Below the pieces are notes generated by a model that did not search any database, had not been told where the DNA came from, and saw only the letters and a program-made list of their open reading frames with translations. The position numbers and the translations under genes were made by a program. A stretch of DNA of 64,000 nucleotides from an uncultured Porphyromonadaceae bacterium (GTDB lineage Bacteria > Bacteroidota > Bacteroidia > Bacteroidales > Muribaculaceae): positions 16,536-80,535 of the forward strand of contig CABUPJ010000004.1 in assembly GCA_902493335.1 (NCBI GenBank), written 5' to 3'. Shown in pieces: positions 18,206 through 25,810 of this stretch. How positions within the stretch are numbered: position 1 is the first letter of the stretch; the number at the start of each line of letters is the position of its first letter.

Positions 18206-19609
18206 ATGGGAGGCTTTTTCGGAGTCACTAAGAAAAAAGATTGTGTCAATGAACTGTTTTATGGCGTAGACTATAACTCGCATCTGGGTACACGCCGCGC
18301 CGGTATGGCGACATACGACAACGGGCAGTTCACCCGTCAGATCCACAGCATCGACAACTCATATTTCAGAACAAAATTCGAGCCCGATCTTGACGAATTC
18401 TCAGGTAATTCAGGCATCGGTGTCATCAGCGACACCGATGCCCAGCCTATAATCATCAACTGTCATCTCGGCAAATTCGCTCTCGTGACAGTTGCGAAAA
18501 TAAACAACATAAAAGAGCTTGAGCAGGAACTGCTTGCCTTAGGACGTCATTTCTGCGAACATAGTTATGACACGCTCAATCCCACCGAGCTGATCGGCGC
18601 TCTTATAAGCGAGGGTGACGATTATGTCAGCGGCATCGAACATGTCTATAACAAAATCAAAGGCTCGTGTTCGATGCTGTTGCTTACGCCCGACGGTATT
18701 ATCGCCGCACGAGATAAGCTCGGCCGTACTCCTGTCATCATCGGCAAGAAAGACGGAGCCCATGCCGTAACATCAGAGGACTGCGCGTTTCCGAATCTTG
18801 GCTACAAGACATGCTATAATCTTGGACCGGCCGAGATTGTCAGAATCACTCCGGATGGTATCGAATATCTCAAGAAGCCCGGCGAGAAGATGCAGATATG
18901 CTCGTTCCTATGGGCCTATTACGGATATCCGCCATGCAACTACGAAGACCGCAATGTCGATGAGATACGTCACGCGATAGGTCTCGAAAACGGCAAAAAC
19001 GATGATGTCGACATCGACTTCGTCAGCCCTATTCCCGATTCCGGCACGGGCATGGCTCTCGGTTATGCCGAAGGACGCGGCAAGCCTTTTCTGCGTGGTA
19101 TGGTAAAATATACCCCGACATGGCCGCGAAGTTTCACCCCAGGCACTCAGGAGCGCCGCGCCCTTGTCGCCAAAATGAAACTCATTCCCAATGAAGCCCT
19201 GCTCAAAGGCAAGAAAGTCGCTTTCTGTGACGACTCGATAGTCCGTGGCACTCAGTTGCGCGACAATGTCAAGGATATCAGGGACGCAGGCGCCGAGAAG
19301 GTGCATATACGCATCTGCTGCCCGCCGCTGATTTATCCGTGCCGCTTCCTCAACTTCACAGCGTCGAAGAACGAGATGGAGCTTATCGCGAGACGCATAA
19401 TCGCGCGCATAGACCCTGATCCGGAACCTGATCTGGCGGAATATGCACGCGCTGGCTCAGAAAAGTATGAGCGTCTTGTGAGCGAGATAGCCAACGAACT
19501 TGGTCTTGATTCGTTAAAATTCAGTTCGCTTGAGACTTATGTCAAGGCTATCGGTCTTCCGAAATGCCGCATCTGCACCCATTGTTTTGACGGAAGCAGC
19601 TACGATTGA
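18206..19609 (+). CDS. amidophosphoribosyltransferase paralogue lacking the N-terminal nucleophile Cys
   Basis: 467 residues over the full PurF length. Real PurF matures to an N-terminal Cys (CGIFG) that hydrolyses glutamine; here the start is MGGFFGV, so the nucleophile position is Gly. The phosphoribosyltransferase part keeps the PRPP loop CDDSIVRGTQ near residue 340. Four cysteines placed like the Fe-S ligands of Bacillus PurF are present: ICSF near 232, YPC near 378 and the CTHC pair near 456-459. It could use free ammonia, act on another amine, or regulate purine synthesis with PurL. Assignment to the PurF family is secure; enzymatic function is not. Confidence 0.88.
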   Translation: MGGFFGVTKKKDCVNELFYGVDYNSHLGTRRAGMATYDNGQFTRQIHSIDNSYFRTKFEPDLDEFSGNSGIGVISDTDAQPIIINCHLGKFALVTVAKINNIKELEQELLALGRHFCEHSYDTLNPTELIGALISEGDDYVSGIEHVYNKIKGSCSMLLLTPDGIIAARDKLGRTPVIIGKKDGAHAVTSEDCAFPNLGYKTCYNLGPAEIVRITPDGIEYLKKPGEKMQICSFLWAYYGYPPCNYEDRNVDEIRHAIGLENGKNDDVDIDFVSPIPDSGTGMALGYAEGRGKPFLRGMVKYTPTWPRSFTPGTQERRALVAKMKLIPNEALLKGKKVAFCDDSIVRGTQLRDNVKDIRDAGAEKVHIRICCPPLIYPCRFLNFTASKNEMELIARRIIARIDPDPEPDLAEYARAGSEKYERLVSEIANELGLDSLKFSSLETYVKAIGLPKCRICTHCFDGSSYD

Positions 19610-19661
19610 CAGCCCTGATGACAATTTTTAACGTCCAAAAGGCTAAAAAACAAAGTATAAT

Positions 19662-19692
19662 TTTGAAAAAAAGCCTTAATTGACTAATTTTG
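19662..19692 (+). promoter_or_regulatory. promoter of etfB-etfA-acyl-CoA dehydrogenase operon
   Basis: TTTG (19662-19665), 19 bases, TAATTTTG (19685-19692): an exact match in both boxes. Predicted start near 19699 leaves a leader of about 50 bases before etfB. Confidence 0.8.
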
Positions 19693-19748
19693 TCACCTTA
19701 TTCAACACTACTTGAAATTATTTAATAATTAATTATTGCATTATAATT

Positions 19749-20621
19749 ATGAGTTTAAACATCATTGTGCTGGCAAAGCAGGTGCCTGATACCCGCAATG
19801 TCGGCAAAGATGCGATGAAGGAAGACGGCACTATCAACCGTGTCGCTCTGCCTGCTATCTTTAACCCCGAAGACCTTAATGCTCTCGAGCAAGCCCTTAG
19901 AATCAAAGACAATAATCCCGGTTCGACAGTGACACTGCTCACCATGGGTCTCCCCAGAGCATCAGAAATCATCCGTGAAGCTATTTACAGAGGTGCAGAC
20001 GGCGGAATCGTGCTCACCGACCGTACACTCGGCGGCGCCGATACTCTTGCCACTTCCTATTCACTCGCTCAGGCAGTGAAAAAATTCGGCAACTACGACA
20101 TCATCCTCGGCGGCCGTCAGGCTATTGACGGCGATACAGCACAAGTAGGTCCGCAGATTGCTGAAAAACTCGGTATCCCTCAGGTTACCTATGCTGAAGA
20201 AGTCGTAGACCTCGCTGACGGCCATGTCACAGTAAAACGTCGCCTCGAGCATGGTGTCGAGACTGTCAAGGCTCCCCTCCCCTGCGTCGTCACAGTCAAC
20301 GGCTCTGCCGCCGACTGCCGTCCCCGAAACGCACGTCGACTGATGAAATACAAATATGCCGTATCGCCCAGCGAAAAAGCAAAACTTACTCCCGAGGCTC
20401 AGGCTTTTGTTGACGCAAGACCTTACCTCAACATCCAGGAGTGGAGCGCCGCTTTTGTTGAAGCAGATCCCGAGCAGATCGGTCTTGCAGGCTCACCCAC
20501 AAAGGTGAAAGCCATCGAGAACGTTGTCTTCACAGCCAAAGAAAGCCTTTGCCTTGAAAACAACGACGAGCAGATCGAAAACCTCGTCAAAGAACTGATT
20601 GCAAACCATACCATCGGCTAA
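19749..20621 (+). CDS. etfB: electron transfer flavoprotein beta subunit
   Basis: 290 residues, somewhat longer than the usual 250-260. It forms the ETF heterodimer with EtfA and carries electrons from acyl-CoA dehydrogenase. Recognised by the start IIVLAKQVPDTRNV, NPEDLNALEQALRIKD and the nucleotide-binding DGDTAQVGPQIAEKLGIPQVTY region. First gene of a three-gene operon with etfA 24 bases downstream. Confidence 0.95.
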   Translation: MSLNIIVLAKQVPDTRNVGKDAMKEDGTINRVALPAIFNPEDLNALEQALRIKDNNPGSTVTLLTMGLPRASEIIREAIYRGADGGIVLTDRTLGGADTLATSYSLAQAVKKFGNYDIILGGRQAIDGDTAQVGPQIAEKLGIPQVTYAEEVVDLADGHVTVKRRLEHGVETVKAPLPCVVTVNGSAADCRPRNARRLMKYKYAVSPSEKAKLTPEAQAFVDARPYLNIQEWSAAFVEADPEQIGLAGSPTKVKAIENVVFTAKESLCLENNDEQIENLVKELIANHTIG

Positions 20622-20645
20622 CCTTCATCATAAACATTAGAAATT

Positions 20646-21674
20646 ATGGCAGACAAAAATAATCTTATCGTTTACTGCGAATATGACGAAGGCAAAGTCG
20701 CAGACGTAAGCCTTGAACTTCTCACCAAAGGCCGTGTACTTGCCGACCGTCTCGGCATCAATCTCGAAGCAGTAGTTATCGGCGACAATCTCAAAGACAT
20801 TGAGAACCAGGTTTTTCCCTATGGCGTAGACAAGCTTTATAAGGTTGAAGACGCCCGTCTCTTCCCCTACACTTCGAATCCTCATGCAGCAGTGCTTATC
20901 AACCTCTTCAAGGAAATCAAGCCTCAGATCTGTCTGATGGGTGCGACCTGCATCGGCCGTGACCTCGGTCCCCGCGTATCGTCGTGTCTCCACAGCGGTC
21001 TTACCGCCGACTGCACATCGCTCGAAATCGGCGACCACAAAGATCCCAAGACCGGCAAGGAATATACCGACCTGCTCTATCAGATTCGTCCGGCGTTCGG
21101 CGGCAATATCGTCGCTACCATCGTCAATCCCGACTGCCGCCCGCAGATGGCTACAGTACGCGAAGGCGTGATGAAAAAAGAAATTTACAACCCCGATTAC
21201 AAAGGCGAAGTCGTCAACCTCGACGTCAACAAATATGTATCTGACACCGATTTCGTTGTCGAGATTATCGACCGTCATATCGAAAAATCGAAAGTCAACA
21301 TCAAGGGTGCGCCCATTATCGTGGCTGGCGGCTACGGTGTAGGCAGCAAAGAAAACTTCCAGCTGCTTTTCGATCTCGCCAACACACTCGGCGGCGAAGT
21401 GGGTGCCTCACGTGCCGCAGTCGACGCCGGCTTCATCGAACACGAACGTCAGATCGGCCAGACAGGTGTCACTGTACGTCCCAAGCTCTACATCGCCTGT
21501 GGTATCTCGGGACAGATTCAGCATATCGCCGGCATGCAGGAAAGTTCGATCATCATCTCGATCAACAACGATCCTGCCGCTCCGATCAACGCTATCGCCG
21601 ACTATGTCATCACCGGCAACATGGAGGACATCGTGCCCAAACTCATTAAGTATTATAAAAAGAATTCAAAATAA
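20646..21674 (+). CDS. etfA: electron transfer flavoprotein alpha subunit
   Basis: 342 residues. The N-terminal domain (1-190) is the alpha/beta ETF fold. The C-terminal FAD-binding domain is identified by GGYGVGSKENF, IGQTGVTVRPKLYIACGISG and SINNDPAAPINAIADY. Its stop overlaps the acyl-CoA dehydrogenase ATG by one base (TAATG), suggesting coupled translation. Confidence 0.96.
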   Translation: MADKNNLIVYCEYDEGKVADVSLELLTKGRVLADRLGINLEAVVIGDNLKDIENQVFPYGVDKLYKVEDARLFPYTSNPHAAVLINLFKEIKPQICLMGATCIGRDLGPRVSSCLHSGLTADCTSLEIGDHKDPKTGKEYTDLLYQIRPAFGGNIVATIVNPDCRPQMATVREGVMKKEIYNPDYKGEVVNLDVNKYVSDTDFVVEIIDRHIEKSKVNIKGAPIIVAGGYGVGSKENFQLLFDLANTLGGEVGASRAAVDAGFIEHERQIGQTGVTVRPKLYIACGISGQIQHIAGMQESSIIISINNDPAAPINAIADYVITGNMEDIVPKLIKYYKKNSK

Positions 21675-23374
21675 TGGCAAACTTCTATACTGACAATCCC
21701 GATCTCAAGCATCATCTGACCCATCCGTTGATGCAGAAAATAGTTGCACTCAAAGAACGCGACTATACCGACGCAGAAAAGTTTGACTATGCTCCTCAGA
21801 ACTTCGAGGACGCAATGGATAATTTTGACAAAGTTCTCGAAATCGTCGGCGAACTCTGTGGCGGTCTTATCGCCGAAAACGCCGAAGGTGTCGACCATCA
21901 GGGAGCCTCTTGCGCAAACGGCCACGCCATCTATGCCGACGGCACAGTCGCCAACCTCGAAGCCTGCCGTCAGGCCGGTCTCATGGGCATGGCCATGCCG
22001 CGTCGTTTCGGCGGCCTCAACTTCCCCATCACTCCATATATCATGGCAGCCGACATCGTCAGCCGCGCCGATACGGGTTTTGAAAACCTCTGGGGACTTC
22101 AGGACTGCGCCGAGACTATCTATGAATTCGCTGACGAGGAGCAGAAACAGCGTTATATTCCCCGTGTGTGCGCCGGCGAGACCATGTCGATGGACCTCAC
22201 GGAGCCCGACGCAGGCTCTGACCTTCAGTCGGTCATGCTGAAAGCAACTCAGGATGAAGACGGTACATGGCGCCTCAACGGTGTAAAACGTTTCATCACC
22301 AACGGTGACTCTGACATCCACCTCGTGCTCGCCCGTTCTGAAGAAGGAACAAAGGACGGTCGCGGCCTGTCGATGTTCATCTACGACAAGCGCAACGGCG
22401 GTGTAACCGTCCGTCGCATCGAGAACAAGATGGGCATCAAAGGTTCGCCCACATGCGAGCTTGTCTATAAGAACGCCAAGGCCGAACTCGTCGGCAACCG
22501 CCGTCTCGGCCTTATCAAATATGTGATGGCTCTTATGAACGGAGCACGTCTCGGCATCGCCGCACAGTCGGTCGGTGTCAGCGAACTCGCCTGGCGCGAG
22601 GCTGTCGCTTATGCCAAAGACCGCCGTCAATTCGGCAAAGCCATCATCGAGTTCCCGGCCGTAGCCGAAATGATTGCCGTGATGAAAGCGAAACTCGACG
22701 CTTCACGTTCGCTGCTCTACGAATGCTCTCGTTTCGTCGACATGTATAAAATTTATGAGGACATCGCCAAAGAACGCAGTCTGACACCAGAGGAAAAAGC
22801 CGAGATGAAACACTACAGCAAGCTTGCCGACGCTCTCACCCCTATGGCTAAAGGCATGGGCAGCGAATACTGCAACCAGAACGCATACGACTGCATCCAG
22901 GTTCACGGCGGCTCGGGCTTCATGAAAGATTATGCCTGCGAACGTCTTTACCGCGACGCCCGCATCACATCAATCTACGAAGGCACGACCCAGCTCCAGG
23001 TTGTCGCTGCTATCCGCCACGTGACAACCGGCACATATAAGTCGCTCATCGATTCATATGCAGCTGTTGAGGTGCGTCCCGAGCTTCAGGGCCTCAAAGA
23101 CAATCTCGCTGCAATGACCGAGCAGATGGTCAAGGCCGTAGAGGCAGTCACTGCGGTCGGCGACACACATTACACCGACTTCATGGCCCGTCGCATGGTA
23201 GAAATGTGCGGATGCATCGTCATGGGCTACCTGCTCGTCCTCGACGCCAACCGCAGCGAGTCGTTCACGGCTTCTGCAACCGTCTACAACAAGCTGGCTC
23301 AGGCCGAGGTCGCAAAACATGCCGACTTCATCGCCAACTTCAAACCCGAGCAGCTCTCGTTCTACAAAGCTTAA
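21674..23374 (+). CDS. acyl-CoA dehydrogenase
   Basis: 566 residues, with the acyl-CoA dehydrogenase fold over about 1-440 and an additional C-terminal helical region. The middle domain carries AGETMSMDLTEPDAGSD, the C-terminal part GARLGIAAQSVG and RRQFGKAI. The catalytic-base motif is SIYEGTTQLQ near residue 437. It oxidises an acyl-CoA thioester and passes electrons to the ETF encoded just upstream. The chain length cannot be read; a short-chain or fermentative role is plausible. The unit ends at a clear terminator. Confidence 0.93.
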   Translation: MANFYTDNPDLKHHLTHPLMQKIVALKERDYTDAEKFDYAPQNFEDAMDNFDKVLEIVGELCGGLIAENAEGVDHQGASCANGHAIYADGTVANLEACRQAGLMGMAMPRRFGGLNFPITPYIMAADIVSRADTGFENLWGLQDCAETIYEFADEEQKQRYIPRVCAGETMSMDLTEPDAGSDLQSVMLKATQDEDGTWRLNGVKRFITNGDSDIHLVLARSEEGTKDGRGLSMFIYDKRNGGVTVRRIENKMGIKGSPTCELVYKNAKAELVGNRRLGLIKYVMALMNGARLGIAAQSVGVSELAWREAVAYAKDRRQFGKAIIEFPAVAEMIAVMKAKLDASRSLLYECSRFVDMYKIYEDIAKERSLTPEEKAEMKHYSKLADALTPMAKGMGSEYCNQNAYDCIQVHGGSGFMKDYACERLYRDARITSIYEGTTQLQVVAAIRHVTTGTYKSLIDSYAAVEVRPELQGLKDNLAAMTEQMVKAVEAVTAVGDTHYTDFMARRMVEMCGCIVMGYLLVLDANRSESFTASATVYNKLAQAEVAKHADFIANFKPEQLSFYKA

Positions 23375-23400
23375 ACCCAACTTCACGATTGAATATCCCG

Positions 23401-23433
23401 GTGGCGGTGTCATATTGGCACCGCCACTTTTTT
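23401..23433 (+). terminator. rho-independent terminator after acyl-CoA dehydrogenase
   Basis: Stem GTGGCGGTG (23401-23409) / CACCGCCAC (23419-23427) followed by six T. Confidence 0.92.
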
Positions 23434-23480
23434 ATATAACATTTTTTCGGTAATTTTATATTATCGGCCGATTTTATCCG

Positions 23481-23511
23481 TTTGAAAATTATATAGAAAA
23501 TCGTAAATTTG
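23481..23511 (+). promoter_or_regulatory. promoter of T9SS cargo-transglycosylase-uvrA unit
   Basis: TTTG (23481-23484), 19 bases, TAAATTTG (23504-23511). The predicted start near 23518 is just before the ATG at 23533 and supports that start over the earlier non-ATG codon at 23509. Confidence 0.82.
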
Positions 23512-23532
23512 TATCTTATCCAAATCGGCACA

Positions 23533-24864
23533 ATGATGAAAAAATATTTCTTCTCCATAATACTGACAACCGTTGCGCTGTCTGCGTCGGCTCTTGACTT
23601 CACCGGCACACCCGAAGCAGTCATGACTGTCAGGCCAGACGCGCAGACCGGACTTAACGAGATTTATGTAGTCAGAAGTTCCCGCGGCGTCAAGGTCTCA
23701 TATACAGCCGCGTCGGCGGCCGCTGTCAAATGGTACCGTTACGGATCGAACGGAGCGGCGTATGCCGAGGAAATCAAAGATGTGGCCGTCAACGGCAAGG
23801 TGTCGACCATAACACTTGGCGCCGACGACTCGGGTTATGTCATCGAAGAAGGCGGTGTGCCGCGCTATTACTGGATAGTCAACTACGAAAACCACATATT
23901 TGAGGCCACATCGTTAACTGCCGCCGAAGCAGACTGTCAGAGCGTCGTGCTTGATTTCAGAGGTTCGGCATCACCGGTTAATTTCTATGGCATAAACGGC
24001 CGACGTCACGAGTTGAGCCGTGAGCTGGCTGTCTCTTACTATACTCTCGTCTACGACGAAGAATCAGAGTCATTCGTGCAGACACTCGCCACTGACGAAA
24101 TCGAATCTGTCGAACATTCTGTCCGTGTCAACGCTCCGCTGTGTGACACTCATTTCACTCTCACGGGTGACCGTTTCTTAAAATTCTGGAACAGCGACAT
24201 CTCAGTCGAGTCTGACAATGTTAAAGCTACGGCAGTCGACGCCCATACCGCCGTGACACAGGAAACAAGAGAAAACGATAACGAGCAGAAAGTCGAAGCC
24301 GGTGGTCTCGGCGGATCGGCTCCCTGCGACATCACATTCAAGGCCGCTGTCACAGATGCCGCCGTCTTCCATGAGTGGCAGATGTCTCAGACTCCTGATT
24401 TCGATGTCATTGACGACCGCTATACTGAACTCGAATTTTCTTATACATTCAGAAATCAAGGCACGACCTACGTCCGTTTTATGGCCGCCAATGCCGATGC
24501 GAGCTGTGACTGGTACAGCGACAGCTACGAGGTGTTTATCGGTGAGTCGAAACTCGAGTGTCCCAACGCATTCTCTCCGCAGACATCCCCCGGCGTCAAC
24601 GACGAGTGGAAAGTCAGCTACAAATCGATAATATCATTTGAATGTCACATCTTCAACACCTGGGGGCTTGAAATGACATCGTTCAAAGATCCCTCGATGG
24701 GATGGGACGGAAAATACAAAGGGAAATATGTCCCGGCAGGCGTCTATTACTATGTCATCAACGCCGTAGGTTCGGATGGCCGCAAGTATAAACTAAGCGG
24801 CGACATAAACATCATCGGCTCCTCTAAAAACAACAATACATCATCAACACCTGAAACTGAATAA
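23533..24864 (+). CDS. secreted protein with type-B T9SS (gliding-motility type) C-terminal domain
   Basis: 443 residues from MMKKYFFSI, with a signal peptide ending near SASA. The body (about 20-340) consists of beta-rich, Ig-like stretches that I cannot assign, including a PKD-like FSYTFRNQGTTYVRF segment. The last 85 residues match the CHU_C / gliding-motility-associated C-terminal domain: CPNAFSPQTSPGVNDEWKV, then FNTWGLEM, GWDGKYKGKYVPAGVYYYVI and a final beta strand. Such domains target proteins through the type IX secretion system. The Thr/Asn/Ser tail GSSKNNNTSSTPETE is extra. One base separates it from the transglycosylase gene. Confidence 0.82.
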   Translation: MMKKYFFSIILTTVALSASALDFTGTPEAVMTVRPDAQTGLNEIYVVRSSRGVKVSYTAASAAAVKWYRYGSNGAAYAEEIKDVAVNGKVSTITLGADDSGYVIEEGGVPRYYWIVNYENHIFEATSLTAAEADCQSVVLDFRGSASPVNFYGINGRRHELSRELAVSYYTLVYDEESESFVQTLATDEIESVEHSVRVNAPLCDTHFTLTGDRFLKFWNSDISVESDNVKATAVDAHTAVTQETRENDNEQKVEAGGLGGSAPCDITFKAAVTDAAVFHEWQMSQTPDFDVIDDRYTELEFSYTFRNQGTTYVRFMAANADASCDWYSDSYEVFIGESKLECPNAFSPQTSPGVNDEWKVSYKSIISFECHIFNTWGLEMTSFKDPSMGWDGKYKGKYVPAGVYYYVINAVGSDGRKYKLSGDINIIGSSKNNNTSSTPETE

Positions 24865-24865
24865 A

Positions 24866-25807
24866 ATGAACAGATACATAAGCTCTATAATCGCCGCTGC
24901 GATAATCGCCGCTGCCGCTACTGGCGTGTCGGCACAGAACGATAAAAATGACCGCAGTCCGATTTTTTCTACCGTAGTCAATCCTGTCATTCCTCAAAAG
25001 ACAGAATTCTGCGGCCGCACTGTCGATCTAACCCGTGCCGACATGTACGAACGTCTCGACCGCGAACTGACATCAATCATTTACACCCACGGCAACACCC
25101 TCCTCGCCATAAAGCGTGCAAACAAATATTTTCCCGTCATAGCTCCAATCCTCAAGGCCAATAATATTCCTCTCGATTTCCTATATCTGGCCGTTGTCGA
25201 GAGTACTCTCAACCAGCGTGCCTACTCGGGAGCCAAAGCAGCCGGCATCTGGCAGTTCATCGCTCCTACGGCAAAGCAATATGGTCTTGAAGTCAGCGAC
25301 GAGGTCGACGAGCGCTATAACCTTGAGAAAGCGACTGCCGCGGCATGCCGCTATTTCAAGAAGGCATATCAGAAATACGGCAACTGGGAGTCGGTCATGG
25401 CTTCGTACAACGGCGGCATGAGCCGCATTTCGACAGAACTCGACAAGCAGTATGTCAACAGCGCTTTCGATTTATATCTCACAGACGAGACATCGCGCTA
25501 CCCGTTCAGAGTTATGGCACAGAAATTGCTGATGGAGAATCCTGAGGCTTATGGCTATAAAATCAGCTCCGATCAGCTCTACCGCCCGGTAGAATGTGAC
25601 ATCGTCACTGTCAGCGGCCCTGTCGAAGACTGGCCCGCATGGGCGAAGCAACACGGCATAACCTATGCGCAGCTCCGCGAAGAGAACCCGTGGATCAGAG
25701 CCAAATCACTGACCAACAAGGCCGGCAAAACATATAAGGTCAGGGTGCCGAAGAAAGGCGCTCTTATCAGAGACAATCAGCCTAAAACGGTATTTAAGGT
25801 AAAATAA
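24866..25807 (+). CDS. lytic transglycosylase (SLT domain, MltD-like)
   Basis: 313 residues with a signal peptide (cut near VSAQ). The SLT domain lies around residues 95-210: catalytic Glu in VVESTLNQRAYSGAKAAGIWQF near 112, and the conserved MASYNGG near 177. It cleaves peptidoglycan glycan strands to 1,6-anhydro ends in the periplasm. The C-terminal 80 residues resemble a single degenerate LysM-like module (ITYAQLREENPWI...KTYKVRVP). Sits between the T9SS cargo gene and uvrA, in an apparently single transcript. Confidence 0.9.
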   Translation: MNRYISSIIAAAIIAAAATGVSAQNDKNDRSPIFSTVVNPVIPQKTEFCGRTVDLTRADMYERLDRELTSIIYTHGNTLLAIKRANKYFPVIAPILKANNIPLDFLYLAVVESTLNQRAYSGAKAAGIWQFIAPTAKQYGLEVSDEVDERYNLEKATAAACRYFKKAYQKYGNWESVMASYNGGMSRISTELDKQYVNSAFDLYLTDETSRYPFRVMAQKLLMENPEAYGYKISSDQLYRPVECDIVTVSGPVEDWPAWAKQHGITYAQLREENPWIRAKSLTNKAGKTYKVRVPKKGALIRDNQPKTVFKVK

Positions 25808-25810
25808 GAC

